Below are positions 1 to 10,823 of a stretch of DNA of 64,000 bases, in pieces. Source of the DNA: Posidonia oceanica (Eukaryota; Streptophyta; Magnoliopsida; Alismatales; Posidoniaceae); assembly GCA_037176725.1 (NCBI GenBank), contig JAZBRS010000076.1:118687001-118751000 (forward strand), written 5' to 3'. The position numbers were made by a program, and so were the translations under genes. Position 1 is the stretch's first letter. Each line of letters begins with the position of its first letter. The notes under the pieces are model-generated. The model was not told the DNA's origin. It worked only from the letters and a program-made list of their open reading frames with translations, and did not search any database.

Positions 1-1540
1 CTCCTGTGCTCGCAGCACCTGCTCCTGTGGTTATTGATTTAACCCTGGACACCCATCGCATCCCTTACAGCTACGCCACAGAAATGTGTGCGGAATTAAC
101 GCGATCGGGGAGGGTCTACAGACCCCCAGCACCGGCAGTTAGGCCAAACTACCCTGAACCTGCTATGCCCCCACCCTTTAACCAACTCATAGTGGACCCG
201 ACCTCAGGCCAACCTGTAGCAAGCCAATCTCCTGTGACTGTCCCTTTAGAGCTTGCCAAAGCTACCCCTCCTGCTCCCAAGAAAAACCAACCTAAGGATG
301 AATAACCTCCCAACTTAAGAAGGTCAAAGCCAACATATCCATTTGAGACCTAATCCACACCTCTGCCGAACACCGCGAGGCTTTTCTTCGTGTGTCCCAA
401 GCCGCCCGTGTGTCCCAGTCTATTGAGCCTTCAACCTTGGAAAGCATGGTAGGGATGATTGCGGAGCCCCAGGTCATCTCTTTTACAAGTAATGAGTTGC
501 CTCTGGCGGGGATTAATCACAATCAACCCCTGTTCGTCACAGTTCAGTTCAAAAACTTTCGCATTCCTCTAACGCTGGTTGATAACAGATCAGGCCTTAA
601 CGTCTGCCCCTTGCATACTGCAACAAAGCTCGGATTCAAAGCCGAGGATATCACACCAGCCGTGAAAGGAATGATAGCTTTTGACAACACCCACCATGAT
701 GTTCTAGGGATCCTAATTATTCCTCTTGCCATTGGCCTGGTTGTGTTCGATGTAGAATTCTATGTCGTCGACTTGAAGCCAAACTTTAATTTTTTGCTTG
801 GGCGCCCTTGGCTCCACAAGCATCAGGTCCTTCCCTCGACCCTCCATCGCATGATAAAGTATCGCCACGGCGATGATGCCATTGCCGTCATGGCGGAGAA
901 CTTTGAGAAGGAGCGGATCGAGGCAGTCTCCCTCATCTCTTCACAAACCATCCCTTTTGACCCTGAAACCTCTGAAGCTTTGTATCGCATTAATCGGTGT
1001 GAGCTGGTTAACTTCATTCCTGATCTTGAACGTGTCAACTCCTTGGCCGTTCACAGCAACCCCTTTCGAATGGTCAAGAATGTATGTCACAGGTGGGGTT
1101 ACATAAAGGGTACACCGCTCAGGCGTCACAGCCAAGAGATCACAGAGCCGATTGTAGCGGTGGAATGGAGGAAATCTGAAGGCCTCGGTTATGAGCCCAA
1201 ACCCAACGAAGATCACTGCTTTCAGCTAAAGGATCAGAAGTCGGCCATCCCTAGGGACCTCACTAACTTCACCAATGCAGGAATTTTGGAATCAACTAAC
1301 GATCAAACCGCGGTGCCGACAGAAGATTGGGTCTGCATCGAGGACTACTACTCGGATGAGGAGCAGTCTGGCGCAGTAGAGGCAGTCCCAACTGGCAGCA
1401 AGGCTCTGGTCAGCATAGAGGCACCTCGGTTGGTTTGTTTGGTCCTACCCTCAGCAGATACAGCAGACAACTCAGTAGGCCCTATGGCAGGACTGACAAG
1501 CTTTCACCTTTCTGCAGCCACATCTGTATCACAAGCATAA
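1..1540 (+). pseudogene. Element 1 gag-pro linker and aspartic protease (broken)
   Basis: Homologous to element 2 from 23161 onward. A retropepsin-like domain lies near 540-850: a hydrophobic strand then D-N-R-S-G at 581-595, and an LLGRPW flap-like motif near 800-820. Tat proteases expect D-x-G; element 2 has D-N-G, so the glycine is replaced by arginine here and activity is doubtful. A segment near 1070-1200 (glycine-rich, ending GLGYEP) resembles the G-patch that follows protease in Ogre elements. A one-base deletion near 300 shifts frame relative to element 2. Frame 2 is then broken by TGA at 344 (tryptophan codon in element 2) and TAA at 1538. The protein would mature Gag and Pol in the virus-like particle. 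Confidence 0.8.
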
Positions 1541-3798
1541 GCAGCAGCGGCAGCTCAGAAATCAGAGACACTCCTTCAGGCACAGTCAAGCGGGCCACCT
1601 GTGGTCGCAGTCGCATCAATACCGCTGTCACTCTCTCTGGAGGGACAGTCAGTGAATTCAGTCAGCAGCGCGACTCGGCCCACTTCAGCAGTCGCATCAC
1701 AGAGAATGCAGCCGGCGCAGTCCGCTACACATCCTCCTCCCGCAAAACAACAACTCTCGTGGCAGGCCCCCATGGTGTCAAAGGCCACACTCTCATTGTC
1801 ACAACCAGATGTAGAGGTCCAGTCAAGCAACATAGTCTCCCAACCCTTGGGCCCTCAGAAGAGCACCTCTGCTTGCCCTCCAACTGCAACAGTGACCCTG
1901 GCAGCGTACCCATCTGCGGCCCTGCTGACCAGTCTGTTTGGATGTCAGATCTTGAAGCCGCCGCAATCAGGCGCGCCCGCAAGCCAGACAATGCAAACAT
2001 CAAGGGCAGTAATCCATCTTGCAGCCGGGCCAGAGCCGCAGGCCCTTGGCGCCTACTACATCGACTCACCCTCAGATGAGAAGGAAGGAGTGGCAGTAGA
2101 AGCCCAGGTCGATTCATGGATGTCAGACTTAGAGCTACTTTATCAAGAACAGCTCAAGTCGATAGTAGAAGACCTGGCAGAGCACCAAGCTGTAGAAAGG
2201 AAAGGGAAAGCTGTGGTTACGGACCCTCCTCTGTAGGAAGACCATGCCTCTATCATGGTCTTAGAAGAAGACTCAGCAGCGTCGGACTCCCCTAGACCAG
2301 ATGAGCTCAATATCTTGCAACCAGAAGGCGGGTCTAGGTGGTTTGTGCAGCACATGCCTCACTCAGGCAGTGTAGCAAGCGGCAATGCCCAGATCAGCCG
2401 CCAGTCTGACATACCCTCCACAAGCACGCTAGAAGACTCGGAGGAGGAAGCACTAGCAGTTCAAATAGCAGTAGCAACAGAGCAGAAAGTAGAATCAATA
2501 ACAGAGTTATCAGCAGCCTTAGTAGCAGGGCCATCAGTAGTATCAGTGACAGAATCAATAGGGCCATCAGCAGCATCAGTAGAGCACTCAGCAGAATCAG
2601 TCAGGCTAGAGCAGACAGAAGAAGTTGCCAAGAAGGAGGTCGCGCACCAAGGCTACAAGAATACTCGAGTAAGCGTGACTATCCTGAAGCGTCACCAGGG
2701 CCAAGCAGCGGAACACATACACTCTTTCGATATCACAAACCCTTCTTTTGAGAAAGAGATCCTCTCAGAACTTGTTGCTTATGGAGAAGAAGATGATACG
2801 GGTGAGGACGAGATTGATGAATCATTGCCCGAGTTCCGGCCCTATGACGACGATCCAGAAGGCCCCAACCTCCATGTTGAAGAAGAAACAGAGGTTGTTA
2901 ATATCGGCACAGTTGAGGAAGTTAGAGAAGTTCGCATCAGTGCCCAGCTGTCGCCCCAGGCTCGAGCAGAATTCATCGCATTCTTGAAGGAGTATGCAGA
3001 TGTCTTCGCTTGGAGTTACAAAGATATGGTTGGCCTTGACTTAGAAATAGTGGTGCACAATCTGCCTTTGAATCTAGATACCAAGCCAGTAAAGCAGAAG
3101 CTGAGAAGATGGCGACCGCAGTGGCTGCTTATGATCAAAGAAGAGATCATGAAACAGCACAAAGTCAATTTCCTGAAGGTCGTCCTTTATCCTGAATGGC
3201 TGGCAAACATTGTACCTGTGCCCAAGAAAGACGGTCGAGTCCGGATCTGCATCGACTATAGGGACCTGAACAAGGCGAGTCCCAAGGACGATTTCCCTTT
3301 GCCTCACATTGATGACCTAGTCGACAATACAGCAGGCCACAAAATGCTCTCCTTCATGGATGGCTTTTCTGGATATAATCAAATCAAAATGGCAGAAGAA
3401 GACATGGAAAAGACTTCATTCATCACCCCTTCGGGGGTCTTCTGCTACCAAGTTATGCCGTTCGGACTGAAGAATGCTGGCGCAACCTATCAGAGGGCCA
3501 TGACTGCACTGTTCCACGACCTCATGTACCAAGAGGTAGAGGTATACGTGGATGATATGATTGCCAAAACCAAAGAGCCTGAAGATCATCTTGCCTGTTT
3601 GAAGAAGCTCTTTGACCGTCTACGGAAATATAAGCTGCGCCTGAACCCCAAGAAGTGTGTATTCGGGGTGTCTTCTGGCAAACTGCTGGGCTACATTGTT
3701 AACCAAACGGGGATTGAAGTGGACCTGATGAAGGTTAAAGCCATCGTGGATATGCCACCCCCTCGGACTGAAAAGGAGGTCAGGGGTCTGCTTGGGTG
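1541..3798 (+). pseudogene. Element 1 low-complexity linker and reverse transcriptase
   Basis: The frame of the protease continues through a long Ser/Ala/Glu-rich linker (to about 3040), broken by TAG at 2234 where element 2 has a glutamine codon. Reverse transcriptase follows: the conserved KKDGR-x-RICIDYRDLNKA-type block near 3220-3275, the FSGYNQI block near 3365-3385, the MPFGLKNAGATYQR block near 3455-3495, and the catalytic YVDD at 3545-3556, all intact. The frame is lost near 3798, where one base is missing before the RT connection region; homology resumes in frame 1. RT copies the genomic RNA to cDNA in the particle. No Ogre-style intron is obvious between protease and RT. Confidence 0.85.
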
Positions 3799-4380
3799 TT
3801 ACAATACATCAGTCGCTTCATTGCACAGCTAACGCCCATCTGCGAGCCTATATTCAAGCTCCTGAAGAAGAATGCACAAATCGATTGGAGCGAGGAGTGT
3901 CAGGCTGCATTTGCCAAGATCAAGCAACTGTTGATCAAGCCTCCTGTCTTGGTTCCCCCTACACCTGGGAGACCCTTACTTCTCTACCTTTCTACCACGC
4001 AGCATTCCATGGGCGCCGTCTTGGGCCAACATGATGAATCCGGTAGAAAGGAGCGCGCCATTTACTACTTGAGCAAGAAGTTCAATGAATGCGAAGCCAG
4101 GTATGGTACAATAGAGATGACCTGCCTATCTCTTGTCTAGGCTGCACAGAAATTAAGGCACTACATGATGGCATACCCAGTTCAGCTCTTGTGCCGACAT
4201 GATCCTATCAAGTTTCTCTTTCAAAAACCGACCATGGTAGGCGGATGTGTTAAGTGGCAGGTGCTACTGTCTCAGTATGACATCACCTTTGTCACTCAGA
4301 AATCTATGAAAGGCCAAGCTATGGCAGACCATCTTGCTGATCTTCCACTATCTGAATATCAGCCACTCCAGACGCAGTTT
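3796..4380 (+). pseudogene. Element 1 RT connection and first (degenerate) RNase H domain
   Basis: Frame 1 continues the RT thumb/connection (YISRFIAQL-type block near 3799) into a gypsy RNase H-like fold (LLLYLSTTQHSMGAVL near 3976-4023; YYLSKKF near 4063; the EMTCLSLV helix ending at the TAG at 4138-4140). Where an active RNase H has its first catalytic aspartate, this domain reads LYLS. That agrees with Tat-lineage elements, whose original RNase H has decayed to a tether next to a second acquired RNase H. The TAG at 4138 is a further lesion; the same frame resumes immediately after it. Confidence 0.75.
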
Positions 4381-4936
4381 CCAGATGAAGATATTCTCTT
4401 TGCAATGGAGGACTCTGAAGAGAAAGACCCTGAAGATCAGGAGCAATGGCAGTTATACTTTGATGGTGCTGTGAACAAGAAAGGCCGAGGCATAGGCGCA
4501 GTGCTGACAACGCCTCAGGGACAGATGATTCCCTTCGCCAGGAAGCTGACCTTCAGATGCACCAACAATGAGGTAGAATATGAGGCATGCATCCTAGGAC
4601 TGAATGTCGCCCTTGAGCATGAGGTGCAGAAGCTGCTAGTGCATGGCGATGCTATGCTGGTGATTTCTCAAGTCAATGGCGAGTGGAAGACGAAATATCC
4701 GAAGCTACTGCCATATCATGAACACCTGCAGAAGCTGATAGAACGGTTTGCGAGCATCCTCTTCACATACATGAACCGAGCAAGGAACACATATGTAGAT
4801 GCGTTAGCAACCCTGGCGTCCTGGCTCAGCATACCTGAAGACAACATAGTGGATGTATCTGTTACTCGCATAGAGCAGCCTGCGCACTGTATGAACATTG
4901 AAGAGGCAGATCCAATAGAGGAGCAGCCTTGGTATC
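4381..4936 (+). pseudogene. Element 1 second, archaeal-type RNase H (aRNH), interrupted by X1 at its C-terminal flank
   Basis: An RNase H fold separate from the preceding one, with a complete set of candidate metal ligands: D in LYFDGA (codon 4462), E in NEVEYEA (4582), D in HGDAMLVI (4648) and D in the DALATLA motif (4798). This is the aRNH known from Tat-lineage retrotransposons, thought to have replaced the catalytic role of the native domain (removal of RNA from the RNA-DNA hybrid and primer processing). The frame runs into the X1 insertion at 4937 and joins in phase with the integrase segment at 10824. Element 2 has lost this whole domain. Confidence 0.8.
4932..4936. repeat. Target-site duplication of X1, left copy (GTATC)
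   Basis: GTATC directly precedes the TG of X1 and is repeated at 10819-10823 after its terminal CA. A 5-bp direct duplication is the standard signature of Ty3-gypsy integrase. Confidence 0.95.
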
Positions 4937-5039
4937 TGTAGACACCCCATTTTAGCCAAGGAGTCTCAGCCAAGTGGGAACATTCTGGGAACACTCTGGG
5001 AGCACTCTGGAGCTGGTGCTGAGGTCTGGTAGCTCACCC

Positions 5040-6250
5040 TCCTTCAACCCTAAACCTCCCCCTTCCCAAAAACATTATCATTCCCTGAAACCAATCCTTC
5101 CAACCAAACCCAAACCCTCCTTAAACCCTAAACCTTGAACCTTCCAATAACCCCCCCCCCCCCCCAAAATCTCTTTTAAAACCCTAGAAAACCCTAGTTT
5201 AAACCCTAGGTCAAACCCTAGGAGCCCTAGGACACACGCATGCATAACCCACCTCCAAACCCAAGCCTTTCACCTTCTTTCTCTCCTGATTATCCTTTTC
5301 TCTCTCCTGATTATCCTTTTTCTCTCTCCTCCTTATCCTCCTTCTTTTCCTCTCCCTTTTTTCCTCTTTTCTTGCTCCCCAATGGACCCACCTTGTGCTC
5401 CTCTCCTCCCTCTATCTTATCCTTATTTTATCCTATTTTTATCTTGTCCCATGTTTATCCCATCTTTAATCTCTTTTCCTCCCATCTTCTCCTTCTTTAT
5501 TTCCTTCTTCCTTTCTTTCTCCCTTCCAACCAAATCCAAACCCTCCTTAAACCTTAAACCCCACACCCATGCTAAACCCTAAACCTCCCTAAACCCTAAA
5601 CCCTCCTTAAACCTTAAACCCTTATCCCCTAAGCCAAACCCTAAACCCTAAAACTTTCCTAAACCACCAAACCAAACTTTCCTAAACCACTGAACCAAAC
5701 CTTCCTAAACCTTAAACCCTCCTTAAACCTTAAACCCTACAACCATGCTGAACCCTAAACCCTAAACCCTACAACACAACCTAATCCACTTGAAACACCA
5801 AGACCCTAACAACTTAAACTCTAATCAAGACTTCAATAAAATCCTAAATCAAGACCCTAAAAAACTTAGAACTCTAAAACTCAAAACTAATCCATGCAAA
5901 TCTAGATCACAACTACAACTTAATTAATCCTAATCAAGGCCTCAAGCCCACTTAAAAAGCAGAGCCCATCTTCAAACCTAATTAAGAACCAAAACCAATT
6001 TGAAGTTAACAAATCAAAGACAAAACCCATTTAAATAAATCAAAACTCATTTAAATTTAAAACTAACCAAGTCACATATCCAAGCTCATTAAAAAATAAA
6101 CTAAACCCCTAAAGCTCATTTTAAGAAATCCTAAAATCCATTTGAAGCACAAAATCCATTTCAACTTAATTTTAATCAATTTAAACAATCAACAACCAAA
6201 TCCATTTAAATTAAATCAAACCTAATCCAATTAAAAAACAAAGCTAAACC
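5040..6250 (+). repeat. X1: degenerate CCCTAAA-rich and A-rich zone
   Basis: Many degenerate AAACCCTAA/CCTTAAACC words (densest 5170-5780), with a C homopolymer at about 5152-5165, grading into an A-rich, G-poor stretch to 6250. X2 has the equivalent at 56230-57050, so this is an LTR component and not a telomere remnant. No coding potential seen. Confidence 0.7.
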
Positions 6251-7790
6251 CTAATCAAGCCCAAGGCCCACTAAGCCCCTTTTCCTTTTTCTTTTTTCCA
6301 TTTTTTTTCTTTTCTTCTTCTCCTTATTTCTTCTTCTTCTTCTTTCTTCCTTTCTTTTCTTCCTCTTTTTTCTCCTTTTTGAGTCAGCCCAAGCCCACCA
6401 TTTCCTTCCCTTTTTTCATTTTTTTTCCTTCCTTCATCCCTCTCCCGCCCAATCTCCCAACACCCAAATGACAGCCACCCCTCCTTTGCATCCCACCTCC
6501 CCTGCCAATTAAACCCAGATTCCACACCCAAGCTCACCCCAACCCCATGCACTCAAGCCTTCTCTGCTGAACCCAAACCCCTCTGCAAACCGGCACCCCT
6601 TCAAACCCAAACCCTCTCTGCAGAACCCATCCCAAGCACACCCACAGACCAAGTAAAACCCAACACCTAAACCCTTAACCCATGAACCTAGACCAGACCC
6701 CATCCTCCTCTCTGCAAAACCCAACCTCACCAACACCTGAACATCCCCAGAACTGGTCTCCAACACCTACTGAACCAGCTCACCCAAGACAAAACCCAAT
6801 CTTCTCCCAAATCCAATTCCCAGCAAACTAGCACTTCCTCTCCCTCTCGAACCAAACCCAGACCATCTTCCTCGAACCCACGCTTCCCCTAGACCGGACC
6901 GAGCCCTTAGCAAGCCCTCCAGCTCACCATAGTGTCCTTACAGCTCATTCCCTTCACCACAGTCCAAACTCCATTAACTCCTCCTGGCACCCTCACGACT
7001 TCTGTGGCTGACCTCGATTCAAGCCACCCTCCTAACGGTCACAGCCACCATCCCAACTCGCGTCACCACTGTCCGGCTTCGCCTCTCACCCACAGACACT
7101 GCCACAGCTCAAAGTATGCCAGGTTTATTTGGTTTGAGCAACAACTTTGTTGCTCAAGCCTCTGCCAGCTCTCCAAACCTCGAGCCACTCCCCACCTCGC
7201 GCCCAATAGCCCCCAATTGCCCATGCATCCCCCCTGTGGCCTGACATTTGCTTTGACCCAAAAACCACCAAAACAAAACCAGAGCAATTCCTCCCGTTCC
7301 AACCCACCACACTCCATTCTGAGCGTCCAGAGAGCTTCCTTTGAGTTCACTCGAGCGAACCCAATCCTCCCCACCGCTTCCAGAGCTCTGGAACACCCAG
7401 ACGACCCTCGGCACCCATTGGTTCCAATGCTGAAACCATCTCCAGACCCGGCGCTGCGCAACCATCCCCTCTCCATCCAGAAAGCTTCGCTTTGATCCCA
7501 CGATCGCGCCGGACCTGTCACCAAGCTCCGTGGCCGCTTCAACAGCTCCCTCCAGTTCTGTCTCAGAGCATCGGTCATCCTCGCGTCGTCAGCTCGCTCC
7601 GGACGACACCACAAGTAGATTTCTTTCTCCGGGGGTTCGCCTGAACCCCCTCTTGCTTCCGAGCTTTTCTTTTTTGCTTTTCGTTACCTATGCCTCTCTT
7701 CAGAAGTCGTCGGACTTCTCGTCTTCTCCGGCAGCTTCGCCGGATTCCGCAGAGTGCCGTCGCGTCTACAACTGCATGTCACTGTAGCAT
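6251..7790 (+). other. X1: CT tract followed by GC-rich, exon-like zone
   Basis: Pyrimidine tract at 6276-6450, then a C-rich zone of higher GC to about 7790. By position it may hold the transcription start and leader of the family. Several overlapping open frames occur on both strands, but none resembles a known protein and X2 does not keep the same frame open, so I read it as untranslated. Confidence 0.45.
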
Positions 7791-8890
7791 TATTTCGTTA
7801 CTTTTGTTTTTTATTTAGATTAGCATAAAGTACGTTAGTTTCTGTTATTTACATACCAGTCCTCCATTTAATCATTTTACTGTGCTTGTGTATAGTTTGT
7901 TTGTTTATTTCAGTAATGAAATCATGTTAATATTACTGTGTGACCCTTGAGTTTTCTTTTTCTTGCGCATAGGTCCTCTGCATGTTAAATACCATGCGTT
8001 TATTTGGTCATTTTGCAGCTTAATCCTTGTGTTATTTATATCTGCAACTTAGTCCTTTTTTATTTGAAGTTTCATTTAATCCCAAAGTTAACTGCATGCA
8101 ACATTAATAAAAAATACTCTTGTTTTGTTTATTTACTTTCTGGTCCTCCTGTGTACTGTTGTTTTCTGGTCTTTTGCATCCAGACCCTTGCATTTACTCA
8201 TTTTTGCACTTAGGTCCTCCACAGTTAATTTTCATTTGATTTTTTCCTTTTTTATCATACTGCATAGCATGAAACCACCTTAGGTTTAGATTATTGCATC
8301 TAGGTCCACCCAGCATGCATCTTTATTCCTCTTTCTGCTTTAAAAATTACAAAAAGCCCCTAATCTTAGTTTATTTGCTTTTGGGTCCCTCTGAGCTGTA
8401 GAATATGCATGATTCCCTTTTGCAAGAAAGCTCTCCTGTTTTATTTTATTGCACAGAGGTCCTTCCTCCTTGAGCTGTTGTGTCTGTGTGTTTTCATGAC
8501 TTTGCAGATTAGCCCTCTGATTTTTTCATATTTGCAAATCAGTCCACCCTTTTTGTTTTACAGAAGCTTTTTATTTCCTTTTTGCACTTGCATTTTAGTC
8601 CAAGTTTTTATTTTTATCACACTTGGGTCCATGTGCATGAACTGTAGCTTTGTTTTAGGTTTTCTTGGACTTTTTGTTTAGTCCAGAAGTTTCTGTTTTT
8701 ACTTTTAGGTCCTTATGAACTTCAAAAGGCCCCCCAGGTTTCTGTTTTTCTTGCAAATAAGTCCTCAACTTTTTTCAAAAATTAAATATAGGTCCCTAAG
8801 TTTTCTAAAAAGTCATTCTTGGGTCCTTTCCTTGCATTTTTGCATGCATTGCACCCATGCATCTTTGCATTTGGCATCTTTGCACACACT
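7791..8890 (+). repeat. X1: T-rich zone with recurring TTTGCA...GTCC words
   Basis: A T-rich stretch in which a loose unit recurs: a run of T, TTGCA or a variant, a few bases, then (A/G)GTCC, at irregular spacing of tens of bases. The same style fills 58440-59760 of X2 and 16380-17260 and 36600-37480 of the element 2 LTRs. No gene seen. Confidence 0.6.
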
Positions 8891-9120
8891 TAAGCATTCC
8901 TAGCTCCCATTTACATGGGAGGACCTATTTTGCACACTCCTAGGACCTCCTTTACACTTAGATCCATTCTTCTCCCCCGTTCTCAGCCCTTCTGCCTTGA
9001 AGCCTGCACATCTTCTGATTAGACCGCCGGATCTTTGCAACCAAGCTACCTGGACAACCTCGGTGGAGCGCACTTCAATGCAGACCAAGCACTTCTCAGA
9101 TCGGGCTTCAGATCTCCAAG

Positions 9121-9208
9121 GTAAGTCCTCCTGAACTCCTGCACAGCATTTTTGCACATCATTTGCATTAAATGCATTGTTTTTGTGTCTCGTTTTCCGT
9201 GCATGTAG
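9121..9208 (+). other. X1: candidate 88-bp intron inside the LTR
   Basis: Begins AAG|GTAAGTCC and ends TGCATGTAG, with a T-rich 3' half. The interval aligns in position with 17571-17661 and 37793-37883 (element 2 LTRs), 60214-60302 (X2) and 45827-45917 (element 1 LTR, donor mutated to TT). Splicing is inferred from sequence only. Confidence 0.5.
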
Positions 9209-9439
9209 ATTGGGGCCTCCCCTCTTGCCTATCTACTCTGCTTCCTCCTTTTGCGTCTTCCTAGTGTTTTTGGGTTGAGTTTTCCCTCGGATTCGCTACT
9301 GATTGCGGTCTTCTCCCCCCTTTTCCACGATTCGATTGCACAGCGAGCTTTGGGCAGCATGTGAGACACAATGTGGGACGGTTTAGTGGGAAACAATCAC
9401 AGAACAGTGGTGATCCCTCCACTTGCTTCCTTTCCCCTT

Positions 9440-9459
9440 TGCAGGTCTTCACACCTGCA
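9440..9459 (+). other. X1: conserved hairpin, TGCAGGT / ACCTGCA
   Basis: A 7-bp perfect stem around the 6-nt loop CTTCAC. X2 has the same at 60534-60553. The element 2 LTR has the stem GTAGGT/ACCTAC around the same loop, a C-G to T-A compensatory change. Confidence 0.65.
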
Positions 9460-9574
9460 TTGTGTGGTCCTTCCGATGTCTGTTCTTACACTCACATCGT
9501 TTATCTCTCCTTTACATCCAGGCTGGCAACCCTAACTGCTCGGTTGACGCCCGTCATGTCGTCTAATCTTCCCC

Positions 9575-9805
9575 TTTGCTTGTCATACCCCTGCATTGCG
9601 TGGCTTTTCTGATGTTTTGCTTTTATGTTTGCATCGCTTGTTTTCCGCCCGGATTTGCTTTCGTCTTTGCTTGTCGTACCCCTGCATTGCGTGGCTTTTC
9701 CGATGTCTTGCTTTTACGATTGCATTGCTTGTTTTTCGCCTGGATTTGCTTTCCCCTTTGCATGTCATGCCCCTGCATTGCGTGGCTTTTCTGGTGTTTT
9801 GTTTC
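9575..9805 (+). repeat. X1: 91-bp tandem repeat, about 2.5 copies
   Basis: The anchor ATTGCGTGGCTTTTC recurs at 9595, 9686 and 9777, giving a period of 91. X2 has about five copies of the same unit at the same place. Confidence 0.85.
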
Positions 9806-9809
9806 GCTT

Positions 9810-10198
9810 GTTTATCGCACCGTTTTGCGTGCCGATTTTGTTTCTTGCACCGTTTTGCGTGCTTGCTTCACTTTCGACACCGTTTTGCGTGCCCGCTTTG
9901 TTTCTTGCATCGTTTTACATGCTTGCTTTGTTTCTTGCACTGTTTTGCGTGCCTACTTTGCTTTTTACACCGTTTTGTGTGCCTGCTTTGTTTCTCGCAT
10001 CATTTTGCATGCTTGCTTTGTTTCTTGCACCGCTGTGCGTGTCGGCTTTGTTTTTTGCACCGTTTTGCATGCCAACTTTGTTTCTCGCATCGTTTTGCAT
10101 GCCTGCTTTGTTTCTCGCACCGTTTTGCGTGCTTGCTTTGTTTCTCGCATCGTTTTGCATGCTTGCCTTGTTTCTCGCATCGTTTTGCATATTTGACG
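9810..10198 (+). repeat. X1: 30-bp tandem repeat, about 13 units
   Basis: Units of the type TTGCACCGTTTTGCGTGC plus about 12 bases, exact period 30. Because 30 is a multiple of three, all three frames stay open across the array and give spurious ORFs on both strands. The same unit type occurs in the element 1 and 2 LTRs but is absent from X2. Confidence 0.9.
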
Positions 10199-10498
10199 AT
10201 GTTTTCTCTTGCATGTCACTCGCATTGCCTAGTTTTACCGATGTTTTGTTTTATCGCCTGCATTTGCATATAGGACAGTGATGCTTACTGCCTGGTGTTC
10301 TCACGAACCAAGGTTCGCCCGGTTCGGAACACAGATAGCACTACTGAGCACTTAGATAGCATGTTTAATTCTTTGCACGCATTTCAACACTTAGAGCACA
10401 CCTTTGAGCATCTAATTAGGCATTCAGGGCACTTAGGCATTCAAAGCATGCATTTCCCCTCAAAAGCGAGCGTAAGCCAAGAAAGACCACTTCTCGGG

Positions 10499-10531
10499 CG
10501 TGTCGGGGGTGCCTAACACCTTCCCCGTGCG
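10499..10531 (+). other. X1: conserved LTR-terminal hairpin
   Basis: GGTG (10508-10511) pairs with CACC (10517-10520) around the loop CCTAA. GGG/CCC and a weaker outer CGTG arm extend it across a TT bulge. The block is nearly identical in the LTRs of elements 1 and 2 (46918-46950, 18842-18874, 39124-39156). I recall similar hairpins near the 3' ends of other Tat/Ogre LTRs. Confidence 0.6.
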
Positions 10532-10704
10532 TAACAGGAATCCTTACCCTTTCTCTGGCCCGCAATGACCCTTTTGCCCTCGTCCTTGGTACAAGATATC
10601 CTCTCTGCATAGCATTTGCATTGAAGTGCATCTTCTTGTGTGGTTTTGTATGTTTTCTCATGCATTTCCTCGGTTTTCCTCGTCTTCCGATTGAATAGAC
10701 TAGG

Positions 10705-10715
10705 TGGCGACTCCC
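10705..10715 (+). other. X1: primer-site-like motif inside the LTR
   Basis: TGGCGACTCCC lies 113 bp before the LTR end and matches the first ten bases of the tRNA-Arg primer site of element 2 at 19189. The LTRs of elements 1 and 2 have it at the equivalent place. Confidence 0.6.
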
Positions 10716-10818
10716 TTTTTCTTTATCTTTCCCTTCTTTGCGTCGTTCCATCCGTGAAAACCTCTCTCTTTCGGATCCCCCTCCGATCCGAACTTAAAAG
10801 GGAAGAGGCGCGTTCACA

Positions 10819-10823
10819 GTATC
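10819..10823. repeat. Target-site duplication of X1, right copy (GTATC)
   Basis: Identical to 4932-4936 and adjacent to the CA end of X1. Confidence 0.95.

Larger units (their letters stand above)
4937..10818 (+). mobile_element. X1: 5.9 kb solo LTR of a second Tat-like family
   Basis: Starts TGTAGACACCCC and ends GTTCACA, 5882 bp, flanked by the perfect duplication GTATC, with no internal retroviral domain. This is what LTR-LTR recombination of a complete element leaves. Its block order parallels the Ogre-like LTRs here: C-rich start, A-rich zone, CT tract, GC-rich zone, T-rich zone with GTCC motifs, an 88-bp GT-AG interval, a hairpin, tandem repeats, and a terminal hairpin. X2 (56142-61210) is a clearly diverged relative. 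It splits the polyprotein of element 1 between aRNH and integrase. Confidence 0.93.

Noticed and set aside
5160..5800. Possible interstitial telomere (CCCTAAA repeats), also 56230-56620
   Set aside because: Degenerate, mixed with other words, and at the same LTR position in both X copies; it is part of the LTR.
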